Shown here piece by piece: positions 1 through 7,984 of a DNA stretch of 64,000 bases. Position 1 is the first letter of the stretch; every line of letters starts with the position of its first letter. The notes under the pieces were generated by a model. It did not search any database and had not been told where the DNA came from. It saw nothing but the letters and a program-made list of their open reading frames with translations. Origin of the DNA: Bacilli bacterium (GTDB lineage Bacteria > Bacillota_I > Bacilli_A > RF39 > UBA660); assembly GCA_017433415.1 (NCBI GenBank), contig JAFRHI010000015.1, positions 19,800 through 83,799 on the forward strand. The letters run 5' to 3'. The position numbers and the translations under genes were made by a program.

Positions 1-35
1 ACGTTGATAATATTATTATATAGGAGGGTGATATT

Positions 36-569
36 GTGGCTAAGAAAAAGAAAAAAAAGAACAAAAAGACACATCATTATATAAGAACACTTTGCATGAT
101 TGTTCTAGTACTTGTTCTTGCCTATTTCATCTTTTCGCATGACTTGCTAAGCCCTCACTTAAATGAACTAACAACAAGTTATATTTCATTTAATAATTCC
201 TATAGTACGGATATGCTTAAAATAAATAATATCCAAAAAATGAAAGATGAAAAAGGAGCCTCTACTAAAAACAAAGGAAAGCTTACTATAAAAATAACAG
301 GCTCTAATAAAAATAAATATGAATTAGTTGTTTATCCAATTAGTAATGAAGTAAATCCAGAATATGTTAAATTTAGTTTAAATGATGGTAAAAATACTAT
401 TAATAACAAACTATCAGAAATGCCTACTAGTAAAGATGGTGGGATAATTATTTATACTAATAATATTAATAAAGATAATAATATAACCCTTAATATGTGG
501 ATTTCTACAGAATATAATGATAAAATAAAAAACAACTCTTACGAAGTGAAAATCTTGGAGAAGGTGTAA
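36..569 (+). CDS. Single-pass membrane protein of unknown function
   Basis: Starts at a GTG with a strong AGGAGGG ribosome site 7 bases upstream. The first 12 residues are almost all lysine, followed by one hydrophobic segment at about residues 17-35, so the protein is probably an N-in anchored membrane protein with about 140 residues outside the cell. The outer part is polar and asparagine/lysine-rich, with no motif I recognise and no cysteines beyond the one in the membrane segment. It ends 3 bases before the dTMP kinase start, so the two are probably cotranscribed. Function unknown. Confidence 0.75.
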   Translation: MAKKKKKKNKKTHHYIRTLCMIVLVLVLAYFIFSHDLLSPHLNELTTSYISFNNSYSTDMLKINNIQKMKDEKGASTKNKGKLTIKITGSNKNKYELVVYPISNEVNPEYVKFSLNDGKNTINNKLSEMPTSKDGGIIIYTNNINKDNNITLNMWISTEYNDKIKNNSYEVKILEKV

Positions 570-572
570 TGT

Positions 573-1241
573 ATGAAAGGTAAAATTATTGTTGTAGAAG
601 GAACAGATTGTTCGGGGAAAGAAACCCAAACACGTTTATTAGAAAAGAAACTAAATGAAGCTGGCAGAAAGTGTATTCGTTTTAGTTTTCCAATGTATGA
701 CACACCAACTGGAAAAATAGTCGGTGGTCCATATCTTGGCAATCCCGAAATAGGTAAAGGTTTTTTTGAAGAGGGAGCAACAAAAGTTGATCCCCATGTT
801 GCTTGTCTTTATTATGCGGCTGATAGAAAATATAATTTACCTAAAATAGAAAAATATTTAAATGAAGGATATTATGTAATCTTAGATCGCTATACCACAT
901 CTAACTTAGCGCATCAAGGTAGTAAAATAAAAGATAAAGATGAAAGATTTAATATGTATCAATGGATTGATAAATTAGAATATTGGCTTTTGCAACTTCC
1001 TAAACCAGATAAATCAATTTTTCTTCATGTACCATATCAACACACAATTGAATTATTAAAAAACAGGGAATATCAAGATGAAAACGAAAAAAACCCGGAA
1101 CATTTAAAAGCTGCAGAAGATGCCTATTTAGAGTTAGCTGAATTATACAATTGGGAAAAAATAGAGTGTGTAAAAGAAAATAAATTAAGAAGTATTGAAG
1201 ATATCAATGAAGAAATAATAGAAATAGTTAATAAGATATAA
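573..1241 (+). CDS. tmk: Thymidylate kinase (dTMP kinase family)
   Basis: Phosphorylates dTMP to dTDP in the cytosol for DNA synthesis. The P-loop is at residues 10-18, the DRY motif of thymidylate kinases is at 105-107 followed by TTSN, and the length (222 residues) is normal. The P-loop is unusual: it reads G-K-E-T where most members have G-K-T/S-T. This fits a divergent thymidylate-kinase-like subfamily, but the acidic residue next to the catalytic Lys deserves notice. It starts 3 bases after the upstream membrane-protein gene with ribosome site GGAGAAGGTG, so the pair is likely an operon. It ends in a bidirectional terminator shared with the pilus ATPase. Confidence 0.85.
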   Translation: MKGKIIVVEGTDCSGKETQTRLLEKKLNEAGRKCIRFSFPMYDTPTGKIVGGPYLGNPEIGKGFFEEGATKVDPHVACLYYAADRKYNLPKIEKYLNEGYYVILDRYTTSNLAHQGSKIKDKDERFNMYQWIDKLEYWLLQLPKPDKSIFLHVPYQHTIELLKNREYQDENEKNPEHLKAAEDAYLELAELYNWEKIECVKENKLRSIEDINEEIIEIVNKI

Positions 1242-1244
1242 AAA

Positions 1245-1276
1245 AAGAGATTGCCAAATAAGCAATTTCTTTTTTT
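1245..1276. terminator. Bidirectional intrinsic terminator
   Basis: A 10-bp stem (1245-1254 with 1262-1271, one G-T pair) with A-tract on the left and T-tract on the right. It serves both the kinase gene and the convergent pilus ATPase gene. Confidence 0.8.
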
Positions 1277-1280
1277 ATTA

Positions 1281-3026
1281 CTAATTATTAGAAGGTGTTG
1301 TATAAGCAACTCCTTGTACATTTGCTTGAATACTAATTGGTGCTTGCTGAGGTGTTTGTACAGACTGTTGAACAACTTGTTGCTGAGGAATCTGTTGTGC
1401 TGTTGCAACTTGTTGAGGTGCTTGTGGTTGTTCTACTGGTGTAGCAGCTACAACAGTAGTAGGTTGTACAGGTTGTGGAGCTTCTGCCTGTGGCATAGGA
1501 ACCTCATTTTGTTGAACAACAACAGAACCAGTTTGACTAGCAAGTTGTTGATTATTTGCTTGAACTTCTCCAGTAGCAACTTGCGCTTGAGCTTGTTGCT
1601 GAGTAGCATTCACATCTAAAGAAGGATCATAAAAATCAGCAGCAGAGAATGTTTGTGGAACCGCAACATTTGATGAATTGTCAATTGGTGTCTCTAATAA
1701 ATCATCACTTACTTCAGAAAACACTTCTTTAGGAATAGATTCAACTATTTCTGTAGCCATTTCATGCTCATAGTTATCATCATCTTCATTTTCAATTTCA
1801 ATAACTCTATATATTTCTTCAAAAGAAGTTTTTGCTTCCAAACATTTAATTAAGGCATCTTGTAACATTGTAATTGTGTTTCCAGAGTATACCATCTTTG
1901 CTAATTCTTTTTTTTCGAGTTTTTCATTACTAAGTGCCATACGTAAATCATCATCAATTTCCAAGACTTCATGAATAGCAATACGCCCTTTATATCCATT
2001 ACGACAATGTTCACAACCTTTAGGATTAGCATCCCAAACTTGAGGAACATCCATATTTAAATATTTTTTAAATACTTTTTTCTCGTATTTAGTTGTTTCT
2101 CTTTGATATTTACATTCTTGACATAGCATTTTAGCAAGTCTTTGAGAAATTATTCCTGATAGGGCAGTAGATAACAAATATCTTTCAACATCCATATCTA
2201 GCAAACGTTCAACAGTTGCTAAAGCATTGTTTGTATGGATAGTCGATAAAACTAAGTGACCTGTAATAGATGCACGAACAGCAATCTGTGCTGTTTCAGA
2301 GTCACGAATTTCTCCAATTAGAATAATATTTGGGTCTTGACGTAAAATAGATCTAAGTGCCGCCGCAAATGTCATTCCAATTTCTGCATTAACTTGAACT
2401 TGATTAATACCCTCAATATTCATTTCTATCGGATCTTCGACAGTAATTATATTAGTTTCTGGTTTATTAAGACCTTGCAAAATAGAATAAGTAGTTGTAC
2501 TTTTACCAGAACCAGTAGCTCCAGTAGTTAAAATAATTCCATTAGGAATTCCCATCATTCTCTTTACTTTCTCTAAGTTATTTGGATGAAATCCCAAAGA
2601 ATCAAGTCCTTGTAAACTACGTGTATAATCTAAAATACGAATAACTACTTTCTCTCCATAATTAAGTGGAAGTGAAGAAACACGCATATCTAAATACTGA
2701 TCTCCAAACACACCTTTAATAGCCCCATCTTGTGGAAGACGCGACTCAGTAATATTCATATTAGCTAATAATTTAAGTCTTGTAGTTAAATTTTTTTCAT
2801 ATGCTTTTGGTACTTGTGTATAATCTTGACAATCACCATCAATCCTAAAACGCACCATCATTCCATCTTCTCGAGGATCGAAATGAATATCTGAAGCATT
2901 ATGCTTAGAAGCTGCAATAATAATATAGTCTACTATCTGAGTTACTGGTGACTTTGTAAAATCAAAAGAAACCATGAAACTTTCGGTTCCATTTTGAACT
3001 CGCTTGACATCAAATTGAACCATCAT
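1281..3026 (-). CDS. GspE/PilB-type pilus or pseudopilus assembly ATPase
   Basis: Hexameric secretion ATPase that powers type IV pilus or competence-pseudopilus assembly at the cytoplasmic membrane. Walker A lies at residues 169-177 (GATGSGKST) and Walker B at about 234-242 with the GEIRD acidic motif. Two CxxC pairs (302/305 and 338/341) form the zinc site of PilB/GspE proteins. It starts directly with the N2 region (ASDIHFD near 44-50), so the N1/MshEN domain of full PilB is absent, as in ComGA-type proteins. The last 125 residues or so are Gln/Pro/Ala-rich low complexity, which is unusual. Start ATG follows GAAGGGG. It diverges from two prepilin genes, its likely substrates. Confidence 0.85.
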   Translation of the reverse strand: MMVQFDVKRVQNGTESFMVSFDFTKSPVTQIVDYIIIAASKHNASDIHFDPREDGMMVRFRIDGDCQDYTQVPKAYEKNLTTRLKLLANMNITESRLPQDGAIKGVFGDQYLDMRVSSLPLNYGEKVVIRILDYTRSLQGLDSLGFHPNNLEKVKRMMGIPNGIILTTGATGSGKSTTTYSILQGLNKPETNIITVEDPIEMNIEGINQVQVNAEIGMTFAAALRSILRQDPNIILIGEIRDSETAQIAVRASITGHLVLSTIHTNNALATVERLLDMDVERYLLSTALSGIISQRLAKMLCQECKYQRETTKYEKKVFKKYLNMDVPQVWDANPKGCEHCRNGYKGRIAIHEVLEIDDDLRMALSNEKLEKKELAKMVYSGNTITMLQDALIKCLEAKTSFEEIYRVIEIENEDDDNYEHEMATEIVESIPKEVFSEVSDDLLETPIDNSSNVAVPQTFSAADFYDPSLDVNATQQQAQAQVATGEVQANNQQLASQTGSVVVQQNEVPMPQAEAPQPVQPTTVVAATPVEQPQAPQQVATAQQIPQQQVVQQSVQTPQQAPISIQANVQGVAYTTPSNN

Positions 3027-3117
3027 TTCAACCCCTTCGTCTACTTTCTATGGTATTTTATATAAATATATTATATAATAACTTTATGATAATAGCAAGG
3101 AGAGTGAGTGTAAAAAT
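3027..3117. promoter_or_regulatory. Divergent promoter region between pilus ATPase and prepilin genes
   Basis: This 91-base AT-rich gap separates divergent genes. A perfect TATAAT at 3074-3079 and a TATGAT at 3085-3090 could be -10 boxes for the prepilin genes. No good -35 is visible. The ribosome site AGGAGAGTGAG precedes 3118. Confidence 0.4.
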
Positions 3118-3711
3118 ATGACGAAAATTAATAAAAAGGGCTTTGTATTAGCAGAAATGTTAATAGTAACAGTATTCTTAATGGTAATATTTTCAATACT
3201 TTATAGTAATTTTTATCCTTTATTAGCAGAATATGAAATAAGAGAAGAATATGATGATGTTGACAGTAAATATGAAGTATACTGGATTAAAAAAATGATC
3301 GAAGATAGTACCTATACAGAAGACCTTAGTGTATTGACCCCACCAGACCCTTCTGTTGCATCAGAACCAACATTCATTCGTTTTAATTGTAATAAAGTAT
3401 CCACAGAAAATGAAAAACAAGCCACTTGTAAGGCCTTAGTAAAAAGTTTGGAAGTTGCTAATTGTGATGATGACGGTAATAACTGTCAAATATATATTAC
3501 CAACTATCAATTAGAAAGATTTAAAAACACACTAAAAGAGGATGATACTGATACTTTTACTACTGAATTTAAATCTTATATTAACACCTTACCAGATTTT
3601 AAAACACCATCTTTAAATGACGCTAAGTATCGTGTTATTACAGTATTTAATCATACTATGGCAAACAGTGAAACATATACTTCTTACGCAACAATAGAGG
3701 TGAGAAAATGA
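3118..3711 (+). CDS. Type IV prepilin-like protein
   Basis: Pilin or minor pseudopilin. The N-terminus has a short basic leader, then KGFVLAEMLI with the conserved Gly before the cleavage site and Glu at +5, then a hydrophobic helix to about residue 32. This is the class III signal processed and N-methylated by prepilin peptidase. The remaining 165 residues are polar and contain several cysteines. The peptidase and the inner-membrane platform protein are not in the window. The gene is translationally coupled to a second prepilin (ATGA overlap) and diverges from the PilB-like ATPase, so a small type IV filament system is likely. Confidence 0.8.
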   Translation: MTKINKKGFVLAEMLIVTVFLMVIFSILYSNFYPLLAEYEIREEYDDVDSKYEVYWIKKMIEDSTYTEDLSVLTPPDPSVASEPTFIRFNCNKVSTENEKQATCKALVKSLEVANCDDDGNNCQIYITNYQLERFKNTLKEDDTDTFTTEFKSYINTLPDFKTPSLNDAKYRVITVFNHTMANSETYTSYATIEVRK

Positions 3712-4322
3712 TAAAAATATTAAATAACAAAGGTTTTACAACTATTGAAGTAATACTATGCTTCGTTTTAGTAGTCATAATTACTACTTCACTTTATACA
3801 ACAATAACTTCATTTAATGAAAAAAGGATAACTGAAGAATACAAATCTAAAATATATACTTATAAAAACCTTCTTACAAAAGAAATTCAAGATGATATTT
3901 TAAAAAAGGGGTTAATCGCAGCAGAAGCCAAAACAACAAATGAAGATAAACAAACATTAGAGGTATTATTTAGTTTTAAAGATGGTTCTAAAAAAACATT
4001 GCTTGTTGAAATAATACAGGCTCAATCACCTTACCATCCTCTTGGATCTACAACTGAAAATGACTATTACATGATTAAATATGGTGCTCCTGGAGAATTA
4101 ATTGAATATCCATTACCTGAACTAGGGGAATACGTTAATGAAGATAATGGCTTAACAATAAAAGACTTAAGCATTAGTAGTGCTACATGTCAAACAGATA
4201 ATAATATTTTAAGATTACATATTAATTTATATCATCCTGATTTAGGATATAGATATTCAATTAATATTATTTGCCCAATTAATTATATAGATTCAGGAAG
4301 CTTAAATTCAGGAGTTATTTAA
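3708..4322 (+). CDS. Second type IV prepilin-like protein
   Basis: Same architecture as its neighbour: the leader MIKILNN, then KGFTTIEVIL with Glu at +5 and a hydrophobic helix to about residue 30, then about 170 polar residues. The start codon overlaps the stop of the first prepilin (ATGA), so the two are made from one transcript. The globular part does not resemble the first prepilin closely, suggesting two distinct minor pilins rather than a recent duplication. Its stop overlaps the stop of the convergent ylbJ-like gene by a few bases. Which filament it builds cannot be told from sequence. Confidence 0.8.
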   Translation: MIKILNNKGFTTIEVILCFVLVVIITTSLYTTITSFNEKRITEEYKSKIYTYKNLLTKEIQDDILKKGLIAAEAKTTNEDKQTLEVLFSFKDGSKKTLLVEIIQAQSPYHPLGSTTENDYYMIKYGAPGELIEYPLPELGEYVNEDNGLTIKDLSISSATCQTDNNILRLHINLYHPDLGYRYSINIICPINYIDSGSLNSGVI

Positions 4323-5206
4323 AGTAATACTAATATTAAAAAAATACAAATAGAAAGAAACAATCCCAACAGTCTTCCTCTTAGAAAGTTTCTATATTTA
4401 ATACCAGTATTATTTATAATACCGTTAACTTGCATATGAATAGTTAAACTACCAAAACTAATAAATATTAAAATACACAGGGCTCTAATAGTATTATTAC
4501 TCACAACTATTGTTGAAAAAACTCCTTGTGTCAAATCAAACATCCCAGAGACTAAAATATAAATTAGCGGAGAAGACTTTACATATTTGGTAATAATTGC
4601 TGAAATAAGATAAAAAAATAAAGATATACCATAAATTAAAAACATAACTTGAGAACTATCATTGATAGCTTTAATCAAACAATATGAAAAACTTTCTGGT
4701 GCACTATAAGTAAAAGTAGCTGCACCAGTTTTATTTTTTGTAACTAAATAGATAATAAAATTACTTATTAGTATAGAGAAAAGAAGTTTAAGAGAAAGTA
4801 AATAATCATGTAATATCATATTTACAGATCCAAGTACAAATAAAGGATTAGGAAAATGACTAAACATAATACTTTTATTAGCTGTCTCTATATCTATTAA
4901 TCCTTTATTGTATAAGTCAACTATATATTTAGCTCCACTAGGAAAACCACTAATCATACTTATAAAAAAAATATAAAATCTAGAAATATTAATTCTTAAA
5001 TAAGTGCTTAAAAACTCAATAAGACCATAATCAATTAATAAATTTGATATAATAAAAAAAACAAAACTAACGGGAAACAATTTAGTTAAAAACAACTTAG
5101 AATAATTAATAATACAGGTAATAATAAATTGTGCATTAATTAAATATAATAATAAAATAATAATTAAAGTGACAAGTAATAGTCTACTTTTATAAGTTTC
5201 TTTCAT
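4319..5206 (-). CDS. ylbJ: YlbJ-like nucleoside-recognition (Gate) membrane protein
   Basis: Polytopic membrane protein with about eight hydrophobic segments. The stretch SGFPSGAK followed by FSHFPNPLFVLGSV, around residues 85-130, is the Gate/nucleoside-recognition signature seen in YlbJ. In Bacillus, YlbJ is a sporulation membrane protein needed for spore cortex formation. The family assignment comes from these motifs and from the adjacent ylbL-type gene, since ylbJ and ylbL are also near neighbours in Bacillus. At 295 residues it is shorter than Bacillus YlbJ (about 400), so it may be a trimmed form. Its end overlaps the prepilin gene end. Start ATG has an AAGGA site. Confidence 0.7.
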   Translation of the reverse strand: MKETYKSRLLLVTLIIILLLYLINAQFIITCIINYSKLFLTKLFPVSFVFFIISNLLIDYGLIEFLSTYLRINISRFYIFFISMISGFPSGAKYIVDLYNKGLIDIETANKSIMFSHFPNPLFVLGSVNMILHDYLLSLKLLFSILISNFIIYLVTKNKTGAATFTYSAPESFSYCLIKAINDSSQVMFLIYGISLFFYLISAIITKYVKSSPLIYILVSGMFDLTQGVFSTIVVSNNTIRALCILIFISFGSLTIHMQVNGIINNTGIKYRNFLRGRLLGLFLSICIFLILVLL

Positions 5207-5222
5207 ATTTTTCCTTTTTGTC

Positions 5223-5231
5223 TGTTATAAT
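5223..5231 (+). promoter_or_regulatory. Extended -10 promoter for the ylbL-type gene
   Basis: TGTTATAAT, an extended -10 box, 17 bases before the start codon of the protease gene and just upstream of its AAGGTGAT site. No clear -35. Confidence 0.45.
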
Positions 5232-5248
5232 TATTTTAAGGTGATACA

Positions 5249-6259
5249 ATGCGTAAAATAAAAGAAGCAATAAAACGAACCCTTAAAGAAGATTATAAAT
5301 TTATAATATTTATAATCATTCTCTATATTATATTACAATACCCTCTAAATTATTATATAACAGTAGGTGGAGGTATAAGTGACATATCTAGTCGAATTAA
5401 AGTTGAAGATGCCTATAATAGTGAAGGTAGTTTAAATATTAGTTATGTAACCCAATTACCTGGAACTATCCTAACTTATGGACTTAGTTATATAATTCCA
5501 ACGTGGGAAAGAGAAAGTGTCAATTTGTATAAATATAATGAAGAAGAAAGTCTTGATGATATAGAATTTAGAAGTAATTTGGATTTAACTACTGCTAATG
5601 GAACAGCCACATATTGGGCTTATACTCTCGCTAATAAAAAAATAGATTTAACAAGTCAAAAACTCTACGTAATAACAACATTTAGTGAATATGAAACACC
5701 ACTAAAAGTAAAAGATCAAATCCTAAGTATTGATGATAACTCATTTTCAACGATTAATGAATATAAAGAATATTTACAAACAAAAAATATAAATACTCCA
5801 GTAACAGTAAAAGTAATTAGAAATAATAAAGAACAAGATCTTGAAGCTAAACTTCATGAGATAGATGGAAAACTATATTTAGGAGTAGGACTCCAATATG
5901 TCAAAGAATATAATACAGATCCAGAAGTTAAAATCAAATTTAAAAGCGATGAATCTGGCCCATCTGGAGGTTTGATTACTACCTTGGAAATATACAATCA
6001 ACTTACTGAAAAAGACATAACAAAAGGTAAAAAAATAGCTGGAACTGGAACAATAGAAGAAGATGGAACAATCGGAAAAATAGGCGGTATAAAGCATAAA
6101 ATACTAGGAGCATCAAAAGAAAAAGCAGATATATTTTTAGTTCCAAGTGCTAATTATAAAACGGCAGAAAAATATAAAGAAGAAAGAAATTTAGATATCA
6201 TCTTAATAGAAGTAAAAACTGTTGAAGATGCTATTAAAAAATTAGAAAATTTAAAATAG
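5249..6259 (+). CDS. ylbL: YlbL-type membrane-anchored PDZ/Lon-domain serine protease
   Basis: Membrane-tethered protease with extracytoplasmic PDZ and Lon (S16) proteolytic domains. One transmembrane helix lies at about residues 16-34. A PDZ domain spans about 145-205. The Lon protease domain is C-terminal, with catalytic Ser239 in SGPSGG and Lys282 in GGIKHK; the 43-residue spacing matches Lon's Ser-Lys dyad. Length (336) is typical of YlbL. In Bacillus this family acts in envelope and DNA-damage-checkpoint proteolysis. It sits beside the divergent ylbJ-like gene, as in the Bacillus ylb cluster, which supports both calls. Confidence 0.88.
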   Translation: MRKIKEAIKRTLKEDYKFIIFIIILYIILQYPLNYYITVGGGISDISSRIKVEDAYNSEGSLNISYVTQLPGTILTYGLSYIIPTWERESVNLYKYNEEESLDDIEFRSNLDLTTANGTATYWAYTLANKKIDLTSQKLYVITTFSEYETPLKVKDQILSIDDNSFSTINEYKEYLQTKNINTPVTVKVIRNNKEQDLEAKLHEIDGKLYLGVGLQYVKEYNTDPEVKIKFKSDESGPSGGLITTLEIYNQLTEKDITKGKKIAGTGTIEEDGTIGKIGGIKHKILGASKEKADIFLVPSANYKTAEKYKEERNLDIILIEVKTVEDAIKKLENLK

Positions 6260-6291
6260 AATAATTAAATGTAGGAAGGAATTGATTAATT

Positions 6292-7086
6292 ATGAAAAAA
6301 ATATCTTTACTAATTATAGTTTTACTAATGACTTTTATACCAGTAAACGCAGCAAATTACGAAATGCGAGAATTAATACCAATCAACATTGAAAACACAA
6401 TTGTTACAAATAACTTTAGCTATAAGTCTTTTGTATATGTTGATAATAAAGAAGGTGTTGATAAATCTAAAAATCATTCTATTGTTTTTAGAGGTATTAA
6501 AAACTTAAGCGATGAGGCAAAACCAATTACCATCAGCATTGGTTTGTTTAACAGTGAGAAAAGAAATATTGGAACAATTAATTATTGTGCTGATTCTCTT
6601 CAATCAAAAGAAGAAAAAGATTATGAAATAAAAGTTACTAAAGATTATTTAGCTAAAGAAAATACAGTTAATGACATAAAATATATAGCTGTTCTTAGTG
6701 AAAATATTAATTGTCGTAAAGATGGCGAACTTGATTATGTAGGTCAAAAAGTAGAAGATATTGGTATGAAAAAAAATAATACCCTTAGTACAGATGCTAC
6801 TTTCTTACTAAAAGTTTTTGGAGCTGTTTTTGGGGTTATTTTCTTAATATTCCTTTATGAATTCGTCTTTACAAGTTATTACACAAATTTTGATGGTAAA
6901 GATATAAGAACAGATTATAAAAAATACAATAAAGAATTAAAAGCTAGAAGAGAATTTGAAGAACGTATTCATCCAACTCCACCACCAGTAAAAAAGAAAA
7001 CAAAAACAGATGAAGTTTTAAAACAAGAAGCTGAAGCTGCTAAAGAAGGAAGAGACGAAACAGAACTACATAATATGTATAAATAG
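6292..7086 (+). CDS. Secreted-domain, single-TM membrane protein of unknown function
   Basis: Begins with a classic signal peptide (residues 1-20, ending near VNA-A), then about 150 residues of outside domain with beta-sandwich-like character. A second hydrophobic helix follows at about 171-190, and a basic, Pro- and Glu-rich cytoplasmic tail (PPPVKKK). This is a type I membrane topology. It lies 32 bases after the protease gene with an AGGAAGGA site, so it may be in the same transcript and could be a substrate or partner of that protease; this is only positional. No family recognised. Confidence 0.7.
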   Translation: MKKISLLIIVLLMTFIPVNAANYEMRELIPINIENTIVTNNFSYKSFVYVDNKEGVDKSKNHSIVFRGIKNLSDEAKPITISIGLFNSEKRNIGTINYCADSLQSKEEKDYEIKVTKDYLAKENTVNDIKYIAVLSENINCRKDGELDYVGQKVEDIGMKKNNTLSTDATFLLKVFGAVFGVIFLIFLYEFVFTSYYTNFDGKDIRTDYKKYNKELKARREFEERIHPTPPPVKKKTKTDEVLKQEAEAAKEGRDETELHNMYK

Positions 7087-7106
7087 AGGGTAACCTCTTT
7101 TTTTTG
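7085..7106 (+). terminator. Intrinsic terminator
   Basis: Short stem AGAGG/CCTCT (7085-7089 with 7094-7098) followed by eight or more T. It overlaps the stop codon of the preceding gene. Confidence 0.75.
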
Positions 7107-7134
7107 TAAAATATTAAAAATAAAGATCGTAATA

Positions 7135-7164
7135 TTGTTTAAAAAATACTATATATGATATAAT
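7135..7164 (+). promoter_or_regulatory. Promoter for the ABC exporter operon
   Basis: TTGTTT at 7135-7140 and extended -10 TGATATAAT at 7156-7164, 18-base spacer. Confidence 0.6.
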
Positions 7165-7183
7165 AAATTAGAATAGGGTTGAT

Positions 7184-7984
7184 GTGTATATGGATAATAA
7201 TATTGCTGATTCTAAAGAATTTTCTCCAAGTACAAATGATAAAGAACTTGCTGAATATCAAGAGGCTTTAGAAAATAAAAGAAAAAATTTTATTGTTTTT
7301 GATAATGTAACAAAAGAATATAAAAATGAAGAAGTTAAAACAGTAGCACTTTCAGAAGTTTCCTTTGTAATACCAGAGGGAGAACTTGTTATATTTTTAG
7401 GTCACTCTGGTGCTGGAAAAACAACAGCTCTAAACATGCTAGGTGGTATGGATATTGTTACTTCAGGAACAATAACTGTCGATGGAAAAAGAATAACAGA
7501 TTATAATATTGATCAGTTAACTGAGTATAGAAAAAATGATATCGGTTTTGTATTCCAATTCTTTAACCTAATTCAAAATTTAACAGTAAAAGAAAATATT
7601 GAACTTTCAACAGAAATAAAAGGAACAACACCAGATGTAAAAGCCCTTTTACAAAAAATAGATCTTGAGAATAAAATTGATAAATTCCCATCTCAATTAT
7701 CAGGAGGAGAACAACAAAGAGTCTCTATAGTTAGAGCTATTGCTAAAAAACCAAGAATACTATTATGCGATGAACCTACAGGATCACTTGATTATAAAAC
7801 AGGAAAACAAATACTAAGTTTAATTCAAAAAACATGTCGCGAAGAAAAAGTAACAACAATTATTATTACTCATAATAGATTAATCGCTGACATGGCAGAT
7901 CGAATAATAAGTTTTAACAGTGGAAGAGTTGTTGATGTAAAAGTAAATGAAAATCCAACTCCTGTTGAGGATTTAGAATGGTAA
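7184..7984 (+). CDS. ABC transporter ATP-binding protein (MacB/LolD type)
   Basis: ATPase of an export-type ABC system. Walker A is GHSGAGKT near residue 73, the Q-loop follows in FVFQFFNL, the ABC signature is LSGGEQQR near 173, and Walker B is ILLCDEPTGSLD near 190-201. These are typical of the MacB/LolD/BceA branch that pairs with FtsX-like permeases. It carries about 35 extra residues at the N-terminus. The GTG at 7184 has AGGG at good spacing; the in-frame ATG at 7190 is an alternative start. It overlaps the permease gene by 7 bases, so the two subunits are translated together. Confidence 0.88.
   Translation: MYMDNNIADSKEFSPSTNDKELAEYQEALENKRKNFIVFDNVTKEYKNEEVKTVALSEVSFVIPEGELVIFLGHSGAGKTTALNMLGGMDIVTSGTITVDGKRITDYNIDQLTEYRKNDIGFVFQFFNLIQNLTVKENIELSTEIKGTTPDVKALLQKIDLENKIDKFPSQLSGGEQQRVSIVRAIAKKPRILLCDEPTGSLDYKTGKQILSLIQKTCREEKVTTIIITHNRLIADMADRIISFNSGRVVDVKVNENPTPVEDLEW

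Noticed and set aside
1..23. Possible end of an upstream gene (frame 3 reads VDNIII then a stop at 21-23)
   Set aside because: Only seven codons are visible and AT-rich sequence gives this by chance; not enough to call a partial gene.
1251..1619. 122-codon open frame on the + strand
   Set aside because: Antisense to the Gln-rich tail of the pilus ATPase; the Leu/Cys/Asn-rich composition is an artefact of CAA/CAG-type repeats read backward.
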